Positions 17,430 through 26,077 of a stretch of 64,000 nucleotides of DNA are shown here, in pieces. The notes beneath the pieces are model-generated. The model saw only the letters and a program-made list of their open reading frames with translations, searched no databases and was not told the origin of the DNA. Where the stretch lies: assembly GCF_902497995.1 (NCBI RefSeq), contig NZ_CABVII010000014.1, positions 109,611-173,610 on the forward strand, given 5' to 3'. Each line of letters opens with the position of its first letter. The first letter of the stretch is position 1. Source of the stretch: Pseudomonas fluorescens. GTDB lineage: Bacteria; Pseudomonadota; Gammaproteobacteria; Pseudomonadales; Pseudomonadaceae. Both the position numbers and the translations under genes were made by a program.

Positions 17430-18589
17430 ATCGACGGACCGGGATTGCAGTCGGCGTGTTCCTCGCTGTGCTACTGGCCGCGCTAAGTATTTACCTGTAC
17501 CTGCAGGCCACGCCCTATCAGGAGGTGATCGACCACGGTCCCTCGCCCGAGGCCCTGGCCAATCCATATCTCGCCGCCGAGCATTTCCTGCGCCGACAGG
17601 GCCTGACCGTCAGCCATGCCAACAGCCTCGACATCCTGCCCGCTGTCGAACCGCGCCAGCACAGCCTGTTGTTGCTCGATGACCGGTCCAACATGACCCC
17701 ACGCCAGATCGATCAAGTGATGAACTGGACCCGGGCCGGCGGGCGCCTGTTATTCGTGGCCCAGTCGCTGTGGGATGAACAACTCGGCCAGAGCAATGAC
17801 CTGCTGCTGGACCGGGTCCAGCTGCATCAGTTGCTGAGCAAAAACCTCAAGGGCCCGCCACCCGACAGCAGGGCCGATCCCTACCCCAGGTTGACCAAGC
17901 TGTACCTCGAAGACGAAGACGCGCCGGCCTACGCCGGCTTCGACACCGCCTTCCATCTCGAAGACCCGAAAAACCTCGCCCAGGCCTGGGCCAACAGTGG
18001 CAAGGCCACCCATATGATGCAGCTCAATCACGGGCTCGGTTCGATCATCGTGGTCACCGACGCCGACCTGTGGAAAACCCCGGCCATCGACCAATACGAC
18101 AACGCCTGGCTGCTCTGGTACCTGACCGCGGATACCCACGTGACCCTGCTGTTCAACACCGATCACGACAACCTGCTGACCTTGCTGCTGCGCTACTTCC
18201 CCCAGGCGCTGGTAGCGCTCATTGCCCTGCTCGGTGCCTGGTTCTGGCAGGTCGGCGTGCGTCATGGCCCGGTGCTGGAACCGGCGCCGCGTGCCCGTCG
18301 GCAACTCCAGGAACACCTGCGCGCCAGTGCCGATTTTCTGTTCCGGCGCAAGGGGCAGGACACCCTGCTGCACGCCTTGCAACAAGACATCCTGCGCCGC
18401 GTTCGACGCCGGCATCCCGGTTTCGAACAACTCGGCATCGCCGAACAATGGCTGGTGCTCGCACGCCTGACCGGCCAACCCACACGCGCAATCAGCCAAG
18501 CCATGAGCCCGCGACCGAAGCAACGGCTTTCCAGCGTTGAATTCAGCCGGCAGGTCGCCCACCTGCAGACCTTGAGGAATGCCTTATGA
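17426..18589 (+). CDS. DUF4350 domain-containing protein
   Basis: A 387-residue protein with an N-terminal membrane helix (residues about 6-26), an extracytoplasmic DUF4350 domain (about 40-225, containing LLLLDDRSNMTPRQIDQVM and VVTDADLWK) and a second helix at about 254-274. A cytoplasmic basic tail follows. It begins with TTG in a TTGA overlap with the DUF4129 stop and ends in an ATGA overlap with moxR. DUF4350 resembles a glutamine-amidotransferase-like sensor fold seen in gliding-protein families, but no catalytic residues are evident, so it is probably structural. Confidence 0.82.
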   Translation: MNRRTGIAVGVFLAVLLAALSIYLYLQATPYQEVIDHGPSPEALANPYLAAEHFLRRQGLTVSHANSLDILPAVEPRQHSLLLLDDRSNMTPRQIDQVMNWTRAGGRLLFVAQSLWDEQLGQSNDLLLDRVQLHQLLSKNLKGPPPDSRADPYPRLTKLYLEDEDAPAYAGFDTAFHLEDPKNLAQAWANSGKATHMMQLNHGLGSIIVVTDADLWKTPAIDQYDNAWLLWYLTADTHVTLLFNTDHDNLLTLLLRYFPQALVALIALLGAWFWQVGVRHGPVLEPAPRARRQLQEHLRASADFLFRRKGQDTLLHALQQDILRRVRRRHPGFEQLGIAEQWLVLARLTGQPTRAISQAMSPRPKQRLSSVEFSRQVAHLQTLRNAL

Positions 18590-19587
18590 GTGAACAGATC
18601 GAGCCCGACGCCCCGAGTCACGCCGACCAGCAACGCCAGCGCGCCAGTCAATTGGCCCAGGCAGTGCGCAGCGAATTGCAGAAGGCCGTCATCGGCCAGG
18701 ACGCGGTCATCGACGACGTGCTCACGGCCCTGATCGCTGGCGGTCACGTGCTGCTCGAAGGCGTGCCAGGGCTGGGCAAGACGTTGTTGGTACGGGCATT
18801 GGCGCGCTGCTTCGGCGGCGAGTTCGCGCGCATCCAGTTCACCCCGGACCTGATGCCCAGCGATGTCACCGGGCACGCGGTGTATGACTTGCAGACCGAG
18901 CAATTCAAGCTGCGCAAGGGGCCGTTGTTCACCAACCTGCTGCTCGCCGACGAAATCAACCGCGCCCCGGCAAAAACCCAGGCGGCGCTGCTCGAAGCCA
19001 TGCAGGAACGGCAAGTGACCCTCGAAGGCCGCGCCCTGCCCATCGTGCAGCCGTTCATGGTGCTCGCCACGCAAAACCCCATCGAACAGGAAGGCACCTA
19101 CCCGCTGCCGGAAGCCGAGCTGGATCGCTTCATGCTCAAGGTCCGCATGGACTACCCCGACGCCGACCAGGAGCTGGACATGGTCCGCCAGGTCAGTCGC
19201 TCGACCCGGGCCGACATGCTCGACGTGCAACCGCTGCGCACGGTGTTGCAAGCCCGGGACGTGCTGGCGTTGCAGCGCATTGCCAGCGACCTGCCGCTGG
19301 ACGATCAGGTCCTCGACTACGCCGTACGCCTGGCCCGCACCACCCGCAGCTGGCCCGGGCTGACCCTCGGAGCCGGACCCCGGGCTTCCATCGCGCTGGT
19401 GCGTTGCGCCCGGGCGCGGGCGCTGTTGCGCGGGGGCGAGTTCGTGATTCCGGATGACATCAAGGGGTGTGCCCTGGCGGTGTTGCGTCATCGCGTACGC
19501 CTCGCGCCGGAGCTGGACATCGAAGGGCTTGAGGTCGATCACGTGCTGCGCCAACTGCTCGATCAAGTGCCGGCGCCGCGGTTGTGA
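18586..19587 (+). CDS. MoxR-type AAA+ ATPase
   Basis: A 333-residue AAA+ protein of the MoxR family, chaperone-like ATPases that usually mature or assemble complexes with von Willebrand A-type partners. Walker A is GVPGLGKT (59-66) and Walker B is LLADEINRAP (DEINRA at 123-128). Sensor 1 is ATQNPIEQEGTYPLPEAELD near residue 161. It overlaps both neighbours (ATGA and GTGA), so it is stoichiometrically tied to the DUF58 protein, its usual partner. The client of this system is unknown. Confidence 0.92.
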   Translation: MSEQIEPDAPSHADQQRQRASQLAQAVRSELQKAVIGQDAVIDDVLTALIAGGHVLLEGVPGLGKTLLVRALARCFGGEFARIQFTPDLMPSDVTGHAVYDLQTEQFKLRKGPLFTNLLLADEINRAPAKTQAALLEAMQERQVTLEGRALPIVQPFMVLATQNPIEQEGTYPLPEAELDRFMLKVRMDYPDADQELDMVRQVSRSTRADMLDVQPLRTVLQARDVLALQRIASDLPLDDQVLDYAVRLARTTRSWPGLTLGAGPRASIALVRCARARALLRGGEFVIPDDIKGCALAVLRHRVRLAPELDIEGLEVDHVLRQLLDQVPAPRL

Positions 19588-20915
19588 AACCCTCGCGCCT
19601 GCTGTTGATCTGGCTCGCGACCCTGCTGGTCATCGGCATCGTCCTGGGTACATTGCGCGCGCTGCACATCGCAATTCCAGCCAGTCTGCCGCCGATCAAC
19701 TGGGGATTGCTCCTGGCACTACTGGCCCTGGCGATACTCGATGGCATTCGCCTCAAACGCCTGCCCTCGCCCCGCATACAACGACAAATGCCCGGCAGCC
19801 TGGCGCTCGGCCGTTGGGGCGAAGTGCGACTGGAGGTCGAGCATGACTTTGTCCAGCCACTGAACATTCAGCTCTTCGATCACTTGCCGCACGGCCTGAG
19901 TTTCGAAAACCTGCCCCTGTCGGTCGAGCTTCAACCCGGCCTGCGCAGCCAGATCGACTACCGCCTGCGCCCGCTCAAGCGCGGCCACTTCAGCTTCGAA
20001 CTGTGCGAAATCAGCCTGCCGAGCCCATTGGGCCTGTGGTCCGACAAACGCCTGCTGAGCGTGACCGACGCTACCCGCGTCTACCCCGACTTCGCCCGCC
20101 TCTACGGCGGCCAGCTGCTGGCGGTGGACAACTGGCTCAGCCAACTCGGCGTACGCCAGCGCCCGCGACGCGGCCTGGGCCTGGAATTTCATCAACTACG
20201 GGAATTTCGCGAAGGCGACAGCCTGCGCCAGATCGACTGGAAAGCCACCGCCCGCCAGCGCACACCGATTGCGCGGGAGTATCAGGACGAGCGTGACCAG
20301 CAGATCATTTTCATGCTCGACTGCGGCCGGCGCATGCGCAGTCAGGACGATGAACTATCGCACTTCGACCATGCACTCAATGCCTGCCTGCTGCTCAGCT
20401 ACGTCGCCCTGCGCCAGGGTGATGCCGTGGGCCTTTGCACCTTTGCGCACGAGCATCCGCGCTACCTCGCCCCGGTCAAGGGTGCCGGCCAACTCAACCG
20501 CCTGCTCAACCAGGTCTACGACCTCGACAGCGGCCAACGCAGTGCCGACTACCAGGGCGCTACAACCGAGCTGTTGGCTCGGCAAAAACGCCGGGCGCTG
20601 GTGGTCGTGGTCACCAACCTGCGGGACGAAGACGACGAAGAACTGCTCACTGCCGTCAAACGCCTGGGCAAGTCACATCGGGTGTTGGTCGCCAGTCTGC
20701 GCGAAGACGTGCTCGACCGCTTGCGTCAGGCACCGGTGCAGACCTTTTCCGAAGCGCTGACCTATTGCGGTACCGTGGATTTCCTGAATGCACGGGCCGA
20801 ACTTCATGAGCGATTGAACGCTCATGGCGTGCCGGTAGTGGATACGACCGCTGTCGAGTTAGGTGCCGCGTTGGTGACGCGCTACCTGGAATGGAAGAAG
20901 GCCGGGGTGTTTTAG
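19584..20915 (+). CDS. DUF58 domain-containing protein (MoxR partner)
   Basis: A 443-residue protein with two N-terminal membrane helices (about 8-28 and 34-52), a linker beta-domain and a C-terminal DUF58/vWA-like domain. The signature FREGDSLRQIDWKATARQR lies at about residues 208-226, followed by a MIDAS-like DCGRRMRSQDDE. The GTG start overlaps the moxR stop. DUF58 proteins are taken to bind MoxR ATPases at the membrane. This is the last gene of the operon; an inverted REP pair follows. Confidence 0.88.
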   Translation: MKPSRLLLIWLATLLVIGIVLGTLRALHIAIPASLPPINWGLLLALLALAILDGIRLKRLPSPRIQRQMPGSLALGRWGEVRLEVEHDFVQPLNIQLFDHLPHGLSFENLPLSVELQPGLRSQIDYRLRPLKRGHFSFELCEISLPSPLGLWSDKRLLSVTDATRVYPDFARLYGGQLLAVDNWLSQLGVRQRPRRGLGLEFHQLREFREGDSLRQIDWKATARQRTPIAREYQDERDQQIIFMLDCGRRMRSQDDELSHFDHALNACLLLSYVALRQGDAVGLCTFAHEHPRYLAPVKGAGQLNRLLNQVYDLDSGQRSADYQGATTELLARQKRRALVVVVTNLRDEDDEELLTAVKRLGKSHRVLVASLREDVLDRLRQAPVQTFSEALTYCGTVDFLNARAELHERLNAHGVPVVDTTAVELGAALVTRYLEWKKAGVF

Positions 20916-20981
20916 TGGCTGTGATGCGGTGTGCGGATCGGGAGCGTCAGACGTCCAATCTTCGATGTCTGATCGGACGCT

Positions 20982-21074
20982 TTCGCGAGCAGGCTCGCAC
21001 ACAGTGGATTGGCGGTGAACTCATTCTTTGTGATCACCACCGATCTACTGTGGGAGCGAGCCTGCTCGCGAAGG
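20982..21074. repeat. REPIN-type inverted REP pair
   Basis: TTCGCGAGCAGGCTCGCAC (20982-21000) faces GTGGGAGCGAGCCTGCTCGC (from 21050) across about 48 bp. It separates the convergent DUF58 and PilZ genes and uses the GCTCGCGAAG head variant. Confidence 0.85.
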
Positions 21075-21097
21075 CGGTCGCCTGGGCGCTACAGACT

Positions 21098-21457
21098 TCA
21101 GGCCGAAGCCGGCAACGGCTGAAAACTGAAGTACTGCTTCAGCGCGCCCACCAGTTGCCCATATTCCGGGGGGGCCCATTGCAGGCTGAACCCGGCATCG
21201 TAATGGTGGGGCGTTGCGTCTTCATGGCACCACAGGCAGCAGCCCTTGACGTCTATAACCTGGTGGCAGCCACCGGCCATGGGGATTTTCAGGCGCAAAT
21301 CGAAATCGGCACCGATCATCATCGGCAACTGGCTGATGAGCATCAGCCCGTCTTCGGAGACGTTACCCAGAAAACCAATGGGTTTGTCGGTAATGCTGTT
21401 GAACACTCGAAGAAAATACGGCAGTTGATGCCGCTCGATACGGCGGACAGTGAACAT
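21098..21457 (-). CDS. PilZ domain protein (c-di-GMP receptor candidate)
   Basis: A single-domain PilZ protein of 119 residues. Both c-di-GMP-binding elements are present: RRIER (RxxxR) near residues 5-9 and NVSEDG (D/NxSxxG) about 27 residues later. This suggests that it really binds the nucleotide, unlike degenerate PilZ members. MFTVRRIERHQLP at 21457 is the preferred start; a longer frame extends to 21496 without family similarity. No c-di-GMP enzyme is adjacent, but BifA is encoded about 39 kb away. Confidence 0.82.
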   Translation of the reverse strand: MFTVRRIERHQLPYFLRVFNSITDKPIGFLGNVSEDGLMLISQLPMMIGADFDLRLKIPMAGGCHQVIDVKGCCLWCHEDATPHHYDAGFSLQWAPPEYGQLVGALKQYFSFQPLPASA

Positions 21458-21676
21458 GCTGAATTCGCTATGCAAGGCCCTTAAGCAGAGCCGCACTAAT
21501 GCTTCGGAACGTGCCTTCCACTATAAAGGCGCGCTCTCCCTGATCCTGGTGCGACAGTCCTTGAACCGCTGCCACTTACTCCTGCCGATCACAGGTGTTT
21601 CCCCGGTTTTGAAACCGATCTATTCGACTATAGCTCACCACCGCCGCTGATCCAGTCTTCAAGAGGGCTACCGCCA

Positions 21677-22051
21677 TCAGAACCGGGTCGGGCGCACCAC
21701 GGCGGCAGAGCGAGTCGGGTAATGTCCCAGGCTCTGCAAGGTTTCCAGACGCGCACGGGCGCGGTAGGCGTATTCGCTTTGCGGATACGAAGCAATGATG
21801 AACTGGTAGGTCTGGGCCGCATCGATGAACAGCTTCTGCCGCTCCAGGCATTGCCCGCGCATCATCGACACTTGCGGCCACACATAAGGCCGCGCCCTGC
21901 TTGCGCGTTCGACTTTGGACAATTCGAGCATCACCTGCTCGCAATTGCCGCGATCATAGGCGCTGTAGGCGTTATTCAAATGATGGTTCATCGACCAACG
22001 GGTACAGCCCGTGACACTGAGGGCAAGGGCGGCCATGAGCACGAATCGCAT
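21677..22051 (-). CDS. Small tetratricopeptide-like lipoprotein
   Basis: A 124-residue predicted lipoprotein. The signal peptide MRFVLMAALALSVTGC ends in a lipobox with Cys16 as acylation site. The mature part reads as two helical TPR-like repeats (NNAYSAYDRGNCEQVMLELS and AAQTYQFIIASYPQSEYAYR). The residue after Cys is Thr, so outer-membrane sorting is expected. GGAG precedes the ATG at 8 nt. Such proteins often scaffold envelope complexes, but no partner is visible. Confidence 0.78.
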   Translation of the reverse strand: MRFVLMAALALSVTGCTRWSMNHHLNNAYSAYDRGNCEQVMLELSKVERASRARPYVWPQVSMMRGQCLERQKLFIDAAQTYQFIIASYPQSEYAYRARARLETLQSLGHYPTRSAAVVRPTRF

Positions 22052-22227
22052 GAGGGTTCTCCTGTCTTGAGCCCTGTATCGACCCGTTGTCGGAAATCTT
22101 CAGGAACGTTCGTTTTAAAGAAACAAGCGAATAACAAAGTTCTTCACAAAAAGTAGTGCACACGAACAATGACTACACCTGCAGAGCATAGTAGCCTCAC
22201 TCAGCGCTTGAACTCAGGAGTCTTTGC

Positions 22228-23679
22228 ATGACAGTCCGTCGTACCAAAATCGTCGCTACCCTTGGCCCGGCCAGTAACTCGCCGGAAGTTCTCGAACAGC
22301 TGATTCTGGCTGGCCTGGACGTCGCCCGTCTGAACTTCTCCCACGGCACCCCCGACGAGCACAAGGCTCGCGCGAAGCTGGTGCGTGACCTGGCCGCCAA
22401 GCACGGTCGCTTCGTCGCCCTGCTGGGTGACCTGCAAGGCCCGAAAATCCGTATCGCCAAATTCGCCAACAAGAAGATCGAGCTGAAGATCGGTGATCAA
22501 TTCACCTTCTCCACCAGCCATCCTCTGACCGAAGGCACCCAGACCGTGGTCGGCATCGACTACCCGGACCTGGTCAAGGATTGCGGCGTGGGCGACGAGC
22601 TGCTGCTCGACGACGGCCGCGTGGTGATGCGCGTCGACACCGCCACGGCAACCGAATTGCACTGCACCGTGCTGATCGGAGGCCCGCTGTCGGACCACAA
22701 AGGCATCAACCGTCGCGGCGGTGGCCTGACTGCACCGGCGCTGACCGAAAAAGACAAGGCCGACATCAAGCTCGCCGCAGAAATGCAGGTCGACTACCTC
22801 GCCGTGTCCTTTCCCCGTGACGCCGCCGACATGGAATACGCCCGTCAACTGCGCGACGAAGCCGGCGGTACCGCCTGGCTGGTGGCGAAGATCGAACGCG
22901 CCGAAGCCGTGGCCGACGACGACACCCTCAATGAGTTGATCAAGGCCTCCGACGCCGTCATGGTTGCCCGTGGCGACCTCGGTGTGGAAATCGGCGACGC
23001 CGAGCTGGTGGGCATTCAGAAGAAGATCATTCTGCACGCACGCCGTCATAACAAGGCCGTGATCGTGGCGACCCAGATGATGGAGTCGATGATCCAGAAC
23101 CCGATGCCGACCCGCGCCGAAGTGTCCGACGTGGCCAACGCCGTGCTCGACTACACCGACGCCGTGATGCTGTCAGCCGAAAGTGCGGCCGGCCTGTACC
23201 CGCTGGAAGCCGTGCAGGCCATGGCCCGCATCTGCATCGGCGCTGAAAAGCACCCGACCAGCAAGACCTCCAGCCACCGCATCGGCAAGGTCTTCGAAAG
23301 CTGCGACCAGAGCATCGCCCTGGCCGCCATGTACACCGCCAACCACTTCCCGGGCGTGAAGGCGATCATCGCCCTGACCGAAAGTGGCTACACGCCGTTG
23401 ATCATGTCGCGCATCCGTTCCTCGATACCGATCTACGCGTTCTCTCCGCACCGCGAAACCCAGGCCCGCGCGGCCATGTTCCGTGGCGTCTACACCGTAC
23501 CGTTCGACCCGGCATCGTTGCCGCCTGAGCAAGTCAGCCAGGCCGCGATCGACGAGTTGCTCAAGCGCGGTGTCGTGGAGAAAGGCGACTGGGTCATCCT
23601 GACCAAGGGCGACAGCTACCACACCATCGGTGGCACCAATGGCATGAAGATCCTGCATGTCGGCGATCCAATGGTCTGA
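22228..23679 (+). CDS. pykA: Pyruvate kinase
   Basis: Pyruvate kinase converts phosphoenolpyruvate and ADP to pyruvate and ATP. The 483-residue product begins MTVRRTKIVATLGPASNSPE, with the conserved K-Mg loop MVARGDLGVEIG near residues 245-256 and the C-terminal regulatory domain with ALTESGYTPLIMSR. Length and sequence fit the major Pseudomonas isozyme PykA. A strong terminator follows. Neighbouring crotonase, ferredoxin reductase and fumA reproduce the P. aeruginosa order I recall. Confidence 0.96.
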   Translation: MTVRRTKIVATLGPASNSPEVLEQLILAGLDVARLNFSHGTPDEHKARAKLVRDLAAKHGRFVALLGDLQGPKIRIAKFANKKIELKIGDQFTFSTSHPLTEGTQTVVGIDYPDLVKDCGVGDELLLDDGRVVMRVDTATATELHCTVLIGGPLSDHKGINRRGGGLTAPALTEKDKADIKLAAEMQVDYLAVSFPRDAADMEYARQLRDEAGGTAWLVAKIERAEAVADDDTLNELIKASDAVMVARGDLGVEIGDAELVGIQKKIILHARRHNKAVIVATQMMESMIQNPMPTRAEVSDVANAVLDYTDAVMLSAESAAGLYPLEAVQAMARICIGAEKHPTSKTSSHRIGKVFESCDQSIALAAMYTANHFPGVKAIIALTESGYTPLIMSRIRSSIPIYAFSPHRETQARAAMFRGVYTVPFDPASLPPEQVSQAAIDELLKRGVVEKGDWVILTKGDSYHTIGGTNGMKILHVGDPMV

Positions 23680-23700
23680 GTGATCGGCTGCTGAAAAACA

Positions 23701-23732
23701 AAAGCCCTGCCATGTGAATGGCGGGGCTTTTT
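23701..23732 (+). terminator. pykA intrinsic terminator
   Basis: AAAGCCCTGCCAT (23701-23713) pairs with ATGGCGGGGCTTT (23718-23730), with a 4-nt loop and one G-U pair, followed by TTTTT. It begins 22 bp after the pykA stop. Confidence 0.9.
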
Positions 23733-23770
23733 GGTTTTTGATCCGGAAGATGTGTTGGCTGGGCCGGCCC

Positions 23771-23863
23771 CTTCGCTGCGGTGCGGCGATCCGACAAGCC
23801 AGCTCCTACAGGGGATCTGCGTTGGACACGCGGTCAATGTGGAAGCGAGCCTGCTCGCGAAGA
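23771..23863. repeat. Two non-matching REP-type elements
   Basis: A long variant starting CTTCGCTGCGGTGCGGCGAT and ending AGCTCCTACAGGGG (23771-23814) is followed by GTGGAAGCGAGCCTGCTCGC (from 23839). The first variant carries an extra GCGGTGCGGCGATCCGACAAG head that recurs as an inverted pair at 39.5 kb. Confidence 0.75.
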
Positions 23864-23885
23864 GGCCCGCTGAATCACCACACAT

Positions 23886-24635
23886 TCAATGCCGGTTGAT
23901 AAACCCCGACAACGCCGCAATCGCTTCCGGCGAGCGCAAGCGCTGGGCGAACAGCGCGCCCTCTTCTTCGATGGCTTTGCGCAGCTGCTCGAGATCCGGT
24001 GCTTTCATCAATTGCTTGCTGATCCGCACCGCCTCCGGGGGCAGGCTCTCAAACCGCAAAGCCATCTCCCGCGCCTTGGCCAACGCCGCTTCGCCACTGT
24101 CCAGGGCTTCGGTCGCAATGCCCCATGCGGCCGCTTGCTCACCACTGAAACCTTCGCCCAGCAGCAACAATTGCGCCGCTTTGGCCTGCCCCAGCAACCG
24201 CGGCAGGATCAGGCTGGAACCGAATTCCGGGCACAGACCGAGATTGACGAACGGCATGCGCAACCGCGCATCCGAGCTGATGTACACCAGATCGCAATGC
24301 AGCAGCATCGTCGTGCCAATGCCCACCGCAGCACCGGCCACCGCGGCGATCACCGGCTTGCGGCATTCGAGCAGGCTGAGCATGAAGTGGAACACCGGGC
24401 TGTCGAGGCTCGTCGGCGGTTGCTGCAGGAAGTCGGCGATGTCGTTGCCGGCGGTGAAGCACTCGGCGGAACCGGTGATCAGCACTGCGTTGATCTCCGG
24501 GTCGGTATCGGCCTGTTTCAGCGCTTCGGCCAGCTGGCTGTACATGGCGCGGGTCAGGGCGTTTTTCTTGTCGGGGCGGTTCAGACGCAGGGTCAGCAGG
24601 CCGCGTTCGCGCTCAAGTTGGATGGCGTTGGTCAT
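23886..24635 (-). CDS. Crotonase-family enoyl-CoA hydratase/isomerase
   Basis: A 249-residue crotonase-fold protein (MTNAIQLERERGLLTLRLNR). The oxyanion loop is present (AECFTAGNDIADF and AGAAVGIGTTMLLHC), but both glutamates of a true hydratase are replaced: a Thr-Thr follows VGIG, and the LRMPFVNLG segment lacks the second Glu. Instead LGLCPEFGSS matches the catalytic Glu motif of delta3-delta2 enoyl-CoA isomerases. I therefore favour isomerase chemistry on unsaturated acyl-CoA over hydration. It lies 29 bp downstream of the reductase gene on the same strand, probably as an operon. Confidence 0.85.
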   Translation of the reverse strand: MTNAIQLERERGLLTLRLNRPDKKNALTRAMYSQLAEALKQADTDPEINAVLITGSAECFTAGNDIADFLQQPPTSLDSPVFHFMLSLLECRKPVIAAVAGAAVGIGTTMLLHCDLVYISSDARLRMPFVNLGLCPEFGSSLILPRLLGQAKAAQLLLLGEGFSGEQAAAWGIATEALDSGEAALAKAREMALRFESLPPEAVRISKQLMKAPDLEQLRKAIEEEGALFAQRLRSPEAIAALSGFINRH

Positions 24636-24664
24636 GGAGGTCTCGCGTCTGAAAAAATCAGCGC

Positions 24665-25600
24665 TCAACCGCGAGGCAGAAAAACATCGGCCAGCAGTTG
24701 ATTGCGCGGCAGTCCCGCCAGGTACAGGCGCCGGGCAAAGGCGTCGACACTGTCGGGGGCCCCGCAGAGTAAGGCCTGGGTTTGCCGGGAAACAAGCCGC
24801 AGTTGTGCCAAAGCCGCGGGCAACTCGGCCGGGGTCCACAGCTCGACACTGAGATTCACACGATTGATGGCCATGGCTTGCAGGGGTTTGGCCAGATAAT
24901 GCTCATCGGTATCATGGGCCAGATGAATGACACGGATAGCGCCCTGGTGATCCTGACGCAGCGCTTCACGCAAGATGCCGAACAACGGGCCAAGCCCGGT
25001 ACCGGCGGCCATCAGCCACAACGGCCGGGTGTTCCAGTCCGCATCGTAATGCAATGCCCCGCCGCGCAACTCGCCAAGACGGATCCCATCGCCGATCCTC
25101 AATTGACGGGCCGCATCGCTGAATTCCCCAGGCTGGCGACAGTCGAGGTGAAACTCCAGGAAGCGGTCTTCGTCCGGCAGGCTGGCGAGGGAGTACGGCC
25201 GCGCGATGTTGCCCGCCCACAACACCAGGTGCTGCCCGGCGCTGTAGCGCAAAGGACGTTCAGGTGTAAGGCGCAATCGCAACACACTGGCGCTCAGCCA
25301 ATCGACGGCAGCCACCTGGGCCGGGCGGCCGTCCTGTTGCGGGTCGAAGGTGTGCACCTGCAAGTCTTCGACCACCTGACACTGGCACGCCAGGCGCCAG
25401 CCTTGCTGACGCTGGTCGGCGCTCAGGGCATCCGGACGACTGTCGCTCGGCAGCCCTTGCACACACTGCACCAGGCACGCATGACAACTGCCGGCGCGGC
25501 AACTGTAGGGCACTGACACACCGTTGCGATTCAAGGCATCGAGCAGATTGCTACCGGCTGCAACAGACCATTGGCGCGCGCCGACCCGTAACTCGGGCAT
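24665..25600 (-). CDS. 2Fe-2S ferredoxin-NAD(P)H reductase-type flavoprotein
   Basis: A 311-residue oxidoreductase with an N-terminal plant-type 2Fe-2S ferredoxin domain (C34, C39, C42 and C72 in SCRAGSCHACL and RLACQ), an FAD domain (RPYSLAS near residue 134) and an NAD(P)-binding domain (MAAGTGLGPLFGILREAL). It resembles the electron-transfer subunits of Rieske oxygenases and CDP-6-deoxyglucoseen reductase. No oxygenase is adjacent, so its acceptor is unknown. ATG 25600 follows GGAGAA and overlaps the stop of a small upstream ORF (TGATG). Confidence 0.85.
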   Translation of the reverse strand: MPELRVGARQWSVAAGSNLLDALNRNGVSVPYSCRAGSCHACLVQCVQGLPSDSRPDALSADQRQQGWRLACQCQVVEDLQVHTFDPQQDGRPAQVAAVDWLSASVLRLRLTPERPLRYSAGQHLVLWAGNIARPYSLASLPDEDRFLEFHLDCRQPGEFSDAARQLRIGDGIRLGELRGGALHYDADWNTRPLWLMAAGTGLGPLFGILREALRQDHQGAIRVIHLAHDTDEHYLAKPLQAMAINRVNLSVELWTPAELPAALAQLRLVSRQTQALLCGAPDSVDAFARRLYLAGLPRNQLLADVFLPRG

Positions 25601-25773
25601 CAACGTTCTCCCATGCCGCCGACGGCCACGCTGGTCGACGGCTCATCGAAATGGCCCGTGAAAAACGCCAGCCACAGCAGCAGCAAAGCCAGGGCGCAGG
25701 TGTCGGCTGCGAGGGCAAAGCGTTTTAGCAAGAGGCGCTGGATAGCGTTATGGGTCAATCGTTGACTCACCAT
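25600..25773 (-). CDS. Small single-pass membrane protein, coupled to the reductase
   Basis: A 57-residue reading frame whose TGA overlaps the reductase ATG as TGATG, the usual sign of translational coupling. It starts MVSQRLTHNAIQRLLLKRFA, a basic helix, followed by one hydrophobic helix (CALALLLLWLAFFTG, about residues 30-44) and a short polar tail. The positive-inside rule places the N-terminus in the cytoplasm. No strong ribosome-binding site is seen before the ATG. I recognise no family; a membrane anchor for the reductase is a guess from position only. Confidence 0.55.
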   Translation of the reverse strand: MVSQRLTHNAIQRLLLKRFALAADTCALALLLLWLAFFTGHFDEPSTSVAVGGMGER

Positions 25774-26077
25774 GCGAGGGGGGTTGTCAGAGTGTCCTAC
25801 TCTACAGACCGATTGCCACTTTAGTGGGGCGACCGATAAATGACCATTCAATTTTCGGGGTGAAGAACCGGCGCCGACGCCATGGCCCCTAATACCTATG
25901 CGACCAACGTTTGACCGACCAAGCGTGTGCAGGCCGGCGAGGCGCGGTATACTGCCGCGCCTTTTTAGCGTCGCGCCAGCTTGCCCGGCGTGCCTTGAAA
26001 GGTGCTTGCAACCGACCGATGCACCCAAGCTGCAAGCACCTTATTGAATGTTCCCGTCTTTTAGAGGAGCGCGACCC
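25774..26077 (+). promoter_or_regulatory. fumA leader with terminator-like and long hairpins
   Basis: Two strong hairpins lie upstream of fumA. GGCGCGG (25941-25947) pairs with CCGCGCC (25955-25961) and runs straight into TTTTT, an intrinsic-terminator shape, although no gene precedes it on this strand. AAGGTGCTTGCA (25999-26010) pairs perfectly with TGCAAGCACCTT (26031-26042) 35 bp before the start codon. If transcription starts upstream of 25941, the leader could attenuate fumA. A TATACT lies in the first loop and may instead be a -10 box. Confidence 0.5.
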
